In this document: in pieces, positions 1-5,424 of the stretch
Numbering within the stretch: the first letter of the stretch is position 1
Layout of the letters: the number at the start of each line of letters is the position of its first letter
Source: an uncultured Clostridium sp.
GTDB taxonomy: Bacteria; Bacillota; Clostridia; TANB77; CAG-508
NCBI GenBank assembly: GCA_946495905.1
Contig: CAMMEP010000072.1
Location: forward strand, 1 to 5,424
Length of the DNA: 5,424 nucleotides
Direction: 5' to 3'
Position numbers and translations under genes: made by a program
The notes under the pieces: model-generated
What the model was told of the DNA's origin: nothing
Seen by the model: the letters and a program-made list of their open reading frames with translations, nothing else
Database searches by the model: none

Positions 1-41
1 TAATAAAGTAAAAATGATTTATGAAAAATAGAATAAGGAAA

Positions 42-47
42 TATAAT
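42..47 (+). promoter_or_regulatory. Possible -10 element upstream of pyrD
   Basis: TATAAT at 42-47 is a perfect -10 hexamer, and transcription from it would begin near 54, just before the pyrD ribosome binding site. The hexamer 17 bp upstream (19-24, TTATGA) is a poor -35. In an AT-rich genome this can occur by chance, and pyrD is often inside a pyr operon (behind pyrK), so it may not be used. I see no gene in positions 1-58; the TAA at position 1 could be the end of an upstream gene, but that cannot be decided from the window. Confidence 0.3.
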
Positions 48-70
48 CCGAAAAAAATGGAGGAAAGAAA

Positions 71-985
71 ATGATAAATACAAAGGTTAATTTTGCAGGG
101 ATAGAAATGAAAAATCCAGTAACAGTTGCATCAGGAACATTTGGCTACGGGAGAGAATATAGTGATTTCTTTGACTTGGGTAAGCTAGGAGCTGTAATAA
201 CAAAAGGAACTTCACTAAAACCAAAGAGTGGAAATAAACCACCAAGAGTATGTGAAACCGCGAGTGGAATGTTAAATAGTATAGGCCTCCAAAATCCGGG
301 AGTTGAATATTTTGCCCAAAACGATTTACCAAATTTAAGAAAATATGATACCAAAATAATTGTAAATGCTTGTGGGAGTTCAATTGAAGAATATGTGGAA
401 TTGTGTAAAATATTAAATACTTTAGATATTGACGGAGTAGAGCTTAATTTGTCATGTCCTAATGTAAAAGAGGGATGTATGGCATTTGGAAATACTTATG
501 AGGGAGTAAGGAAAGTTACTTCTGCAGTGAGAGAAGTTTTACAAAAACCATTAATTGTAAAATTAACACCAAATGTAACCAATATAGCTGAAATCGCAAA
601 AGGAGTAGAAGATGGAGGAGCAGATGCTGTTTCTTTAATAAATACACTTCTAGGAATGAAGATTGATATTAATACAAGAAAACCAGTCTTAGCCAACAAT
701 ACTGGTGGATTATCAGGTCCAGCTATTAAACCTGTTGCAGTAAGAATGGTGTACCAAGTTGCACAAGCTGTTAAAATTCCTATTATGGGACTTGGCGGAA
801 TTATGAATGGAGAAGATGCGATAGAATTTATGTTAGCAGGAGCTACTACTATTTCCATAGGTGCAGGCAATTTTGTGGACCCATATACTAGTATTAAAAC
901 GATAGAGGGAATTGAAGAGTATATGAAAAAATATAATATAGAAAATGTAACGGATATTGTTGGAAAAGTACAAATGAATTTTTAA
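71..985 (+). CDS. pyrD: Dihydroorotate dehydrogenase, class 1B catalytic subunit (PyrD/PyrDB)
   Basis: This is the catalytic FMN subunit of the cytoplasmic enzyme that oxidises dihydroorotate to orotate, the fourth step of UMP synthesis. In class 1B it pairs with the iron-sulfur/FAD subunit PyrK, which passes electrons to NAD+; pyrK is not in the window and may lie upstream. The 304 residues are full length for the family. Visible family features are the N-terminal NPVTVASGTFGYG (15-27), SIGLQNPG (70-77), NLSCPNVKEG (126-135) with the likely catalytic base Cys129, KLTPNVT (164-170), NNTGGLSGPAIKPVA (209-223), and the FMN phosphate loops GLGGI (240-244) and IGAGNF (263-268). The catalytic Cys, rather than the Ser of membrane-bound class 2 enzymes, supports class 1, and the VKEG loop fits 1B better than 1A. 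The ATG at 71 is chosen because GGAGG sits at 59-63, 7 bases away. Codon use matches the neighbours, so it looks like a resident housekeeping gene. Confidence 0.95.
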   Translation: MINTKVNFAGIEMKNPVTVASGTFGYGREYSDFFDLGKLGAVITKGTSLKPKSGNKPPRVCETASGMLNSIGLQNPGVEYFAQNDLPNLRKYDTKIIVNACGSSIEEYVELCKILNTLDIDGVELNLSCPNVKEGCMAFGNTYEGVRKVTSAVREVLQKPLIVKLTPNVTNIAEIAKGVEDGGADAVSLINTLLGMKIDINTRKPVLANNTGGLSGPAIKPVAVRMVYQVAQAVKIPIMGLGGIMNGEDAIEFMLAGATTISIGAGNFVDPYTSIKTIEGIEEYMKKYNIENVTDIVGKVQMNF

Positions 986-988
986 TAC

Positions 989-1017
989 CTCAACATAAAA
1001 TTTAATTCTACATTGAG
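989..1017 (-). repeat. Small imperfect hairpin just after pyrD
   Basis: Arms 989-997 and 1009-1017 surround an 11-base loop. Seven of nine positions pair on the DNA level. The other two become G-U wobbles only if the minus strand is transcribed. There is no T-run behind it on the + strand, so it is not a convincing terminator for pyrD. The sequence 991-1017 also resembles the right arm of the larger palindrome at 1184-1210, so it is probably part of the same element. Confidence 0.4.
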
Positions 1018-1034
1018 CAGTAACATGAATTATA

Positions 1035-1236
1035 GTTACAATTCACAGCCTATTCTAAAATGTCGGAGCAATGTATGTTTTAATTTTATGTTTTGGCCCT
1101 TTGGCTGCGTACAAACTGTATAAAATTCACTTTTGTTCATCTTAACAGTTTGTAAACTTGTCGGTCCCCACCTTAAGCACTCCAACATAAAATTAAAACA
1201 TACATTGCTCCGACCAAAATAACCGTGAACTGCAAC
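1035..1236 (-). repeat. Large palindromic element (MITE-like or structured RNA) between pyrD and the retron
   Basis: The core is a perfect 31-bp inverted repeat, 1062-1092 against 1184-1214. Inside it lies a second perfect 10-bp inverted repeat, 1110-1119 against 1145-1154. Outside it the pairing continues through 1051-1056/1216-1221 and then 1035-1048/1223-1236, where 11 of 14 positions pair and all three exceptions are A/C. Those A/C pairs are U-G wobbles in minus-strand RNA, so the fold is best on that strand. The 986-1312 interval contains no believable gene; a 70-codon minus-strand reading frame at 1036-1248 is the palindrome itself. No transposase and no clear target duplication accompany it. 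It could be a non-autonomous repeat, a structured intergenic RNA, or a retron-linked element; I do not recognise the family. Confidence 0.7.
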
Positions 1237-1264
1237 GCAATTTAACATAAAACGTTAAAAATAG

Positions 1265-1293
1265 TTGAAATAATAGGAAAAAGATGGTAAAAT
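1265..1293 (+). promoter_or_regulatory. Promoter of the retron operon
   Basis: TTGAAA (1265-1270), a 17-bp spacer and TAAAAT (1288-1293) make a good sigma-70/SigA-type promoter, strengthened by an extended -10 TG at 1285-1286. The predicted start, about 1300, coincides with the ribosome binding site GGAGG (1300-1304), so the mRNA leader would be only about 13 bases. It lies directly downstream of the palindromic element and drives the effector gene at 1313. Confidence 0.65.
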
Positions 1294-1312
1294 GTAAATG
1301 GAGGTTTAAAAA

Positions 1313-2182
1313 ATGGCTGAGAAGGATATAAAGAATGAATGTCTTTTAAAATGGCAAGCAAGTGAAGAAGAAATAGAGTGGTTTAAAACACATTTTGAGG
1401 ATTGGTGTGAATTTGCAACAGAAGAAGAGCGAGAAGTCTGTTTTAAATTACTAAAAAATTTTGACTTTTATAGTAAAAGACATGTCAATATTAATTTTAG
1501 CCATTTACAGGAACAACTTGTCGAAGATTATCATATTGATCCAGAATATACTATTTATACAGTATTAAAAGATAAATATGGTAGAGCAAACAGTTCACTA
1601 GAATATTTTTTAGAGTATATTTATCTTAATAAGATTAATGATAAATGTAAAATAGAAGACCTTGAAAGTGTTAATGAGGAAGCATTTAAGTATATTCAAA
1701 ATATTGTTGTTATTGATGATTGCATAGGAACAGGTTCTACTTTAATGAAATATCTTGATAAATACAAGGAAATGTTTCAAGGAAAAAAGATATATGTAGT
1801 TCTAATTCATGCTATTGAAGATTTTATTGAGAAAGTAAAAGAATATGCCAAAGAAAATAAATTAATGTTGGAAATAGTATGTGAAAATGTTAAAAAGAAA
1901 GCTTTTCATGAAGAAACAGATGAAATAATAGAAAAATTTAAGCAAATTTCAAGACAAAGAGGAATACCGTCTGATTTTACATTAGGAAAGGGAAAAGTAG
2001 AAGGATTAATGTCTTTTTATAACAATACCCCTAATAACACATTAGGAATATTTTGGTATACCACAGAACAGAATACTCCACTATTTCATCGTAAAGATGA
2101 TGACAAACCAGGATGGTTAAAAATGATGGAGCAAAAGAGAGAAAGAAATGTACAAAATTATGAAAATCATGAGGGAAAATAA
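1313..2182 (+). CDS. Retron effector: phosphoribosyltransferase-like protein
   Basis: The 289-residue cytoplasmic protein (no signal peptide or membrane segment) carries a type I phosphoribosyltransferase PRPP-binding loop: IVVIDDCIGTGSTL at 131-144, with acidic pair D135-D136 and the GTGST turn, preceded by a hydrophobic strand. An acidic, helical N-terminal part (1-120) and a distinctive C-terminal block, NNTPNNTLGIFWYT (237-250) followed by a PLFHR segment (256-260), resemble the PRTase-like proteins described in biological-conflict systems (PRTase-CE type, from memory) rather than a nucleotide-salvage enzyme. Next to a retron RNA and RT it is best read as the toxic effector. Its substrate is unknown: it may transfer or cleave a phosphoribosyl or nucleotide group. 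The ATG at 1313 follows GGAGG at 1300-1304. Its stop TAA overlaps the next start (TAATG at 2180-2184), indicating translational coupling. The frame is intact despite the broken RT downstream. Fold assignment is fairly sure; biochemical role is inference. Confidence 0.8.
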   Translation: MAEKDIKNECLLKWQASEEEIEWFKTHFEDWCEFATEEEREVCFKLLKNFDFYSKRHVNINFSHLQEQLVEDYHIDPEYTIYTVLKDKYGRANSSLEYFLEYIYLNKINDKCKIEDLESVNEEAFKYIQNIVVIDDCIGTGSTLMKYLDKYKEMFQGKKIYVVLIHAIEDFIEKVKEYAKENKLMLEIVCENVKKKAFHEETDEIIEKFKQISRQRGIPSDFTLGKGKVEGLMSFYNNTPNNTLGIFWYTTEQNTPLFHRKDDDKPGWLKMMEQKRERNVQNYENHEGK

Positions 2183-2496
2183 TGGAAGAATATAGAAAGC
2201 TTTTAGTGTTACAATATTTAGATAAGGCAAAAGAAAATTATAGGATTCAAACCATATTAGAAAAAATTGGTTTAGAAGAAGAAGTCGGTGACAAACTAAT
2301 AGAAGAAATGTTTGCCGAAGGTTTAATTTGTTATGAAAATTTTTTAATTTCCATTAGTGAAAAAGGTAGAAAGATGCTACAAGAAGTATCCAAAAAATCT
2401 ATTGAGGTGGAAGATGGAAATATTTTAATACATAAGCTTGTGCCAGAAGAACAACGACTAAAAGAATTTGATATTTATATTCCTAAAAAATTTTAA
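2182..2496 (+). CDS. Small winged-helix-like protein of the retron cassette
   Basis: This 104-residue protein has the look of a winged helix-turn-helix domain in residues 1-70: a helix LLVLQYLDKA (7-16), a helix-turn-helix region around 20-48 ending EEMFAEGLI, then a beta-wing YENFLISISEKGRKML (51-66), typical of PadR/MarR-like small DNA-binding folds. The C-terminal 35 residues are charged and lack a recognisable domain. Its ATG shares a base with the stop codon of the PRTase gene and has GAGGG at 2171-2175, so the two are coupled and probably act as a pair. In other retrons (for example Ec86/Eco1) the effector travels with a DNA-binding partner thought to link it to msDNA. I infer a similar job here: recognising msDNA, or repressing the operon. 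It could also be a plain regulator. Fold call rests on sequence pattern only. Confidence 0.65.
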   Translation: MEEYRKLLVLQYLDKAKENYRIQTILEKIGLEEEVGDKLIEEMFAEGLICYENFLISISEKGRKMLQEVSKKSIEVEDGNILIHKLVPEEQRLKEFDIYIPKKF

Positions 2497-2497
2497 T
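2468..2497 (+). promoter_or_regulatory. Possible internal promoter for the retron RNA
   Basis: TTGATA (2468-2473), an 18-bp spacer and TTTAAT (2492-2497) lie in the last codons of the winged-helix gene; each hexamer differs from consensus at one position. Transcription would start near 2504, just before the first arm of the ncRNA at 2509, which would produce the retron RNA with a clean 5' end and let RNA and RT be made apart from the effector. The sequence is AT-rich, so chance matches are likely enough to keep confidence modest. Confidence 0.4.
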
Positions 2498-2508
2498 AAA
2501 GTTAAAAA

Positions 2509-2724
2509 CTATACCTATATTTGCTAGATGGCGAATGGCAAGTTGCTATTCATAGTAACAACGTCCTTTTATTTACTCTTACTTGTATCACAAGAAAGAG
2601 TTTAAATAAGTATGGTGTGCAAGTTTTCTTTAAACTCTTTCTTGTGATACAAGTAAGGGTAAACGTTAAGCGAGGAGCGCGTTCAAAGAAGCGTTATAGA
2701 AAGTGGTAACAAATATAGGTATAG
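2509..2724 (+). ncRNA. Retron msr-msd non-coding RNA
   Basis: The 216-base RNA has the standard retron plan and sits directly before the RT. The ends form a perfect 15-bp inverted repeat, a1 at 2509-2523 and a2 at 2710-2724, which in retrons base-pair next to the branching guanosine. After a1 come TAG (2525-2527; G2527 or G2523 could be the priming G) and an msr hairpin at 2533-2551 (7-bp stem, loop AAGTT), with an alternative hairpin at 2542-2559. The msd is a long hairpin, 2572-2606 paired with 2629-2663: 35 consecutive pairs, the only imperfect one being a U-G wobble at 2577/2658, closed by a 22-base loop (2607-2628). AACG (2560-2563) can also pair with CGTT (2664-2667) below it. The RNA starts 12 bases after the winged-helix stop and ends 27 bases before the RT ATG. 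The exact msDNA ends cannot be read from sequence. Confidence 0.9.
2572..2663 (+). repeat. msd stem-loop (template of the msDNA hairpin)
   Basis: Arms 2572-2606 and 2629-2663 are reverse complements over 35 positions with one exception, a U-G wobble on the + strand RNA. The 22-base loop contains TATGGTGTGC (2611-2620). The wobble favours the + strand as the functional RNA, in the same direction as the RT. Reverse transcription through this hairpin would give the double-stranded stem of the msDNA. Confidence 0.85.
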
Positions 2725-2751
2725 ATTTTATATAAGAAAAGGAAGAAGAAT

Positions 2752-3778
2752 ATGGAAAAAGAACAGTACCTTGATAGATTAAGAGAAGAAATGCAAAAAC
2801 AAAATATAGAGGAGTCACAGATAAAAAAATGTGTAGAATATGCGCAGAAGTTGCTATATCAAAATTTGCCAGTTATTTTTGACTTGCAACATTTTTGCTT
2901 ATTAATAGGAATGGATAAAAACTTAGTATTATCCATTATTTTTGCTAATCAACGTCATTTATATAAAACTTTAAAAGTTCCGAAAAAATCAGGACGGTTA
3001 TCGAGAATTATCCATACCAATTTCTACTTTAAAGTACATACAAAAATGGATTTTAACACATATATTGGATAGAGTATCTTCTTCAGAATATGCAACAGGT
3101 TTTGAACATAAAACTTCAATTGTAAAGAATGCAAAAAAACATCTAAATCAATATTGTGTAATAAATATGGATTTAAAAGATTTTTTTCCATCGGTATCTA
3201 AGAAAAAAGTTTTTTATTTATTTTCTAATCTAGGATATAGTAAAGAGATGTCTTATATATTTGCAACGATATGCACATATCAAAATGCTTTACCGCAAGG
3301 AGCTCCTACAAGTCCAAAATTATCTAATTTAAGTTGTATTCGACTAGATAAAAGATTGGCTGGATTATGTAAGACATATGGAGCAAATTATTCAAGATAT
3401 GCAGATGACATTACGATTTCTGGTAATAAATATATAAAAAATATGATACCAATTGTAAAAAAGATAATACAAGAAGAAAAATTTTCTGTAAATAACAAGA
3501 AAACGAGAATTTTGGAAAAAAGTCAAAGACAAGAAGTAACAGGCTTAAATTTAAATGCAGGAAAAGTTACTGTACCAAGACAATATAAAAGAGAATTACA
3601 ACAAGAAATATATTATTGTAAGAAATTTGGGGTAGCGAATCATTTAGCTCATATAAACTGTAATAAAGCTTTTTATAAAGAGCATTTATATGGTAAGGCA
3701 TGTTTTATTAAAATGGTGGAACCTGAAAAGGGAAAACAATTTTTAAAGCAATTAGATGAAATTAATTGGTCTTACTAA
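2752..3778 (+). pseudogene. Retron reverse transcriptase, split by a one-base frameshift
   Basis: This RT would copy the msd of the adjacent RNA into msDNA, priming from a 2'-OH of an internal guanosine. The gene reads in one frame from ATG 2752 (AGGA-type site at about 2739-2744) to a stop at 3070-3072, and in the +1 frame to TAA at 3776-3778. Removing one base joins them into about 341 residues, normal for retron RTs. In that joined protein: GYRELSIP (82-89) and LKYIQKWIL (93-101); the retron-specific NAxxH as NAKKH (126-130); motif A MDLKDFFPS with catalytic D140; QGAPTSP (182-188); catalytic YADD (216-219); and the retron-specific VTG (262-264). All catalytic residues are present, so apart from the shift it looks functional. 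The downstream part has a TTG at 3065, but the conserved block 82-101 lies before it in the same frame, so it is not a separate gene. Truly broken, slippage-dependent, or a sequence error are all open. Confidence 0.88.
2983..2996 (+). other. Frameshift point in the RT gene
   Basis: Upstream homology ends at VPKK(S)G in frame 1 and resumes at GYRELSIP in frame 2, so the shift lies here; the widest window allowed by stops is 2975-3069. Two single-base repairs work. Loss of one A from the six-A run 2983-2988 gives VPKNQDGYRE. Loss of C2995 gives VPKKSGGYRE, which is closer to the usual retron KKSGGYRE-type sequence. The A-run makes slippage or a homopolymer error plausible. Confidence 0.8.
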
Positions 3779-3794
3779 GTAAATTCAATAAAAA

Positions 3795-3832
3795 AATAAT
3801 ACCAAAGCAAAAATAAATGCTTTGATATTATT
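3795..3832 (-). terminator. Terminator hairpin of tRNA-Leu, possibly bidirectional
   Basis: Arms 3795-3808 and 3819-3832 pair over 14 bases with a 10-base loop. The one non-Watson-Crick position (C3802/A3825) is a G-U wobble in minus-strand RNA, and on that strand the hairpin runs into a T-rich tract (complement of 3789-3796). It therefore best fits the end of the tRNA transcript. It lies only 16 bases after the RT stop and can also end the retron operon from the other side. Confidence 0.75.
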
Positions 3833-3837
3833 TAGTT

Positions 3838-3921
3838 TGGTGCGGATGAGAGGACTCGAACCTCCACGCCGTTGGCACTGGTTCCTAAGACCAGCGCGTC
3901 TGCCAGTTCCGCCACATCCGC
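3838..3921 (-). tRNA. tRNA-Leu, anticodon UAG
   Basis: Reading the minus strand, GCGGATG (3921-3915) pairs with CATCCGC (3848-3842), followed by discriminator A and an encoded CCA (3840-3838). The anticodon arm is CTGGT-CTTAGGA-ACCAG, giving anticodon TAG, which reads CUA and other CUN leucine codons. The T arm has the usual GGTTCGAGTCC, and a variable arm with a GCC-AAC-GGC stem marks it as a class II tRNA (Leu/Ser/Tyr). The 84-base length including CCA is normal for Leu. It converges on the retron RT and has its own promoter and terminator. Confidence 0.96.
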
Positions 3922-3941
3922 ATTTCGTGATAACAAAATAT

Positions 3942-3970
3942 ATTTTAGCACAGAAAAAAAACAATGTCAA
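3942..3970 (-). promoter_or_regulatory. Promoter of tRNA-Leu
   Basis: On the minus strand there is a perfect -35 TTGACA (3970-3965), a 17-bp spacer and -10 TAAAAT (3947-3942) with an extended TG just before it. Transcription should start near 3935, giving a leader of about 14 bases before the mature 5' end at 3921. This is the best promoter in the window, as expected for a stable RNA gene. Confidence 0.85.
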
Positions 3971-4012
3971 TAATAAATTGTAAAAAACAAGAATAAGAAA
4001 GGAAAAATTTGA

Positions 4013-5424
4013 ATGAGTAAAGCAGAGTCTAATAACTTTTCAAAAGAAAGAAATAAAATTCCAATAGAAAAAAATAAAGAATATCAAGTAGAAATAATAG
4101 ATAATGGATTTGAAGGAGAGGGAATTGCAAAAATTAATGATTTTACTATTTTTATTCCAGGGGCAATAAAAGGAGAAAAGTGTAAAATATTAATTGTAAA
4201 AGTGAATAAAAGTTTTGCTTTTGGAAAGCTATTGGAGGTAATAGAAAAGTCTAAGTATAGAGTGGATGCAGATTGTAATACTTATAAAAGATGCGGAGGA
4301 TGCAGCCTAAGGCATATTCAATATGAAGAAACATTAGCAATAAAAAGAAATATGGTGCAGAATTTAGTAAATAGAGCTTTAGAGAGTAAAGTTACAGTCA
4401 ATGGTGTAATTGGAATGAAGCATCCTTTTCATTATAGAAATAAATTGCAATATCCAGTGGGAAAAGATAAGAATGGGATACCCGTAATGGGAGTTTTTGC
4501 TAATAGAACACATGAAATTATTCCAGTAGTAAATTGCTTAATACAAAACGAGAAAGCAGAAGAAGTGGCAAAAGAGATATTTGAATTTATAAAAGAAAAT
4601 AACATAACAGTATATAATGAAATTACAAGACAAGGAGCAATAAGGCATATTATAGTAAAAATAGGAATTAAAACGAACGAAATGATGTGCATTATAGTTT
4701 CAAATGAAGAAAAATTTAGTAAAGAAACAGAATTAGTACAAAATATAACAAGCAAATTTCCTGATGTTAAAACTATTATAAAAAATATAAATAATAAAAA
4801 TACAAATGTAATATTAGGAGATACAGATGTAGTACTGTATGGAGATGGATATATTTATGATAAATTGGGAGATTATACTTTTAAAATAGCACCAAATTCT
4901 TTTTATCAAACAAATCCTGTTCAAACAGAGGTGTTATACGAAAAGGCTATTGAATTTGCAGAATTAAACAAAGAAGATATACTTTGCGATTTATATTGTG
5001 GAATTGGAACAATTGGAATATTTGCATCTAATAAAGTAAAACAGGTATATGGAATAGAAATTGTGGAGGAAGCGATAGAAGCAGCTAAAGAAAATGCGAA
5101 GATTAATAATATTAATAATATTGAGTTTATAGCGGGAGATGTCGAAAAAGCATTCAAGGAATTAGTAGATGAGCATCAAGTTAAGCCAACAGTTATTATT
5201 GTAGATCCACCAAGGAGAGGATTAGATGAAACTACAATAAATAAAGTATTGGAGTTAGAGGTTGGAAAATTTGTATATGTAAGCTGTAATCCGGCAACTA
5301 TGGCAAGAGATTTGAAAATGCTTGAAGGAAAATATGAAGTAAAGGAGATTCAGCCAGTAGATATGTTTCCATATACGAGCCATGTGGAAGTTTGTGCGTT
5401 GCTAGAGTTAAAGAATTGCCAGTA
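4013..5424 (+). CDS. rlmD: 23S rRNA (uracil-5-)-methyltransferase, RlmD/RlmCD (RumA) family, 3' end at window edge
   Basis: The enzyme methylates C5 of uridine in 23S rRNA using SAM; family members act at U1939 and, in Gram-positives (RlmCD), also U747. Which site applies here cannot be told from sequence. From ATG 4013, 470 codons are visible and the last two bases, TA, could begin a stop codon: the sequence SHVEVCALLELK (456-467) is the family's usual C-terminus, so it is essentially complete. Order: TRAM RNA-binding domain (about 20-80); 4Fe-4S cysteines C88, C94, C97 (CGGC) and C175; RNA-binding central domain; APNSFYQTNP (293-302); SAM loop CDLYCGIGTIGIF (325-337); acidic IEI (348-350); VDPPRRG (397-403); and nucleophile C425 in SCNP (424-427). 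The ribosome site AAGAAAGGA ends about 10 bases from the ATG, slightly far. I see no convincing promoter in 3971-4012 for it. The gene is divergent from tRNA-Leu and looks resident. Confidence 0.93.
   Translation, partial: MSKAESNNFSKERNKIPIEKNKEYQVEIIDNGFEGEGIAKINDFTIFIPGAIKGEKCKILIVKVNKSFAFGKLLEVIEKSKYRVDADCNTYKRCGGCSLRHIQYEETLAIKRNMVQNLVNRALESKVTVNGVIGMKHPFHYRNKLQYPVGKDKNGIPVMGVFANRTHEIIPVVNCLIQNEKAEEVAKEIFEFIKENNITVYNEITRQGAIRHIIVKIGIKTNEMMCIIVSNEEKFSKETELVQNITSKFPDVKTIIKNINNKNTNVILGDTDVVLYGDGYIYDKLGDYTFKIAPNSFYQTNPVQTEVLYEKAIEFAELNKEDILCDLYCGIGTIGIFASNKVKQVYGIEIVEEAIEAAKENAKINNINNIEFIAGDVEKAFKELVDEHQVKPTVIIVDPPRRGLDETTINKVLELEVGKFVYVSCNPATMARDLKMLEGKYEVKEIQPVDMFPYTSHVEVCALLELKNCQ

Noticed and set aside
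87..870. Minus-strand reading frames within pyrD
   Set aside because: Antisense shadows of a well-supported housekeeping gene; no recognised domains.
1036..1248. 70-codon reading frame on the minus strand
   Set aside because: It is almost entirely the large palindrome; it has no recognised domain, and frames of this kind arise easily from repeated elements.
2572..2663. Long hairpin as a Rho-independent terminator or IS end
   Set aside because: It is AT-rich with no T-run after it, the loop is large, and it sits between a1 and a2 arms directly before a retron RT.
2521..2709. 62-codon reading frame on the + strand without an ATG start
   Set aside because: It lies inside the retron RNA, spans both msd arms and has no plausible ribosome site.
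3065..3778. C-terminal RT part as an independent gene from TTG 3065
   Set aside because: The conserved LKYIQKWIL block is upstream of the TTG in the same frame and no ribosome site precedes it; it is the second half of the frameshifted RT.
3785..3970. 61-codon minus-strand reading frame
   Set aside because: It covers tRNA-Leu, its terminator and its promoter.
4432..5157. Two minus-strand reading frames (4432-4755 and 4921-5157)
   Set aside because: They are antisense shadows of the methyltransferase gene, which has clear motifs throughout.
1..5424. CRISPR array
   Set aside because: No regularly spaced direct repeats; the repeats present are inverted or scattered.

Overview
The window is AT-rich, with A/T-biased codons (AGA, ATA, AAA), strong GGAGG-type ribosome binding sites and a tRNA gene that encodes its own CCA end. 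It carries a class 1B dihydroorotate dehydrogenase and a fused-TRAM rRNA uridine methyltransferase. Together these suggest a low-GC Firmicute, probably a clostridial or related gut lineage. I cannot name the species.

Layout: (1) 71-985, pyrD, pyrimidine synthesis, + strand. (2) 986-1260, a gene-free stretch dominated by a large palindromic element; its mismatches suggest it folds best as a minus-strand RNA, or it is a MITE-like repeat. (3) 1261-3778, a retron defence cassette on the + strand: a good promoter, a phosphoribosyltransferase-like effector (1313-2182), a small winged-helix-type protein translationally coupled to it (2182-2496), a previously unlisted msr-msd non-coding RNA (2509-2724), and the retron reverse transcriptase (2752-3778). 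(4) 3795-3833, a terminator hairpin shared by the convergent RT and tRNA genes. (5) 3838-3921, tRNA-Leu(UAG) on the minus strand with a near-consensus promoter at 3942-3970. (6) 4013 to the window end, a nearly complete RlmD/RlmCD-type 23S rRNA uridine methyltransferase on the + strand.

How the retron should work: the RT copies the msd part of the ncRNA into msDNA, and the RT-msDNA complex holds the effector in check until phage infection disturbs it. The PRTase-like protein plus the winged-helix partner would be the effector side. I believe this pairing matches the 'type III' class in the retron classification, but that is from memory.

The main oddity is that the RT is split by a one-base frameshift at about 2983-2996, while both effector genes, the ncRNA and every RT motif on either side of the break are intact. 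This is either a very recent mutation, a sequencing or assembly error, or a slippage-dependent gene.
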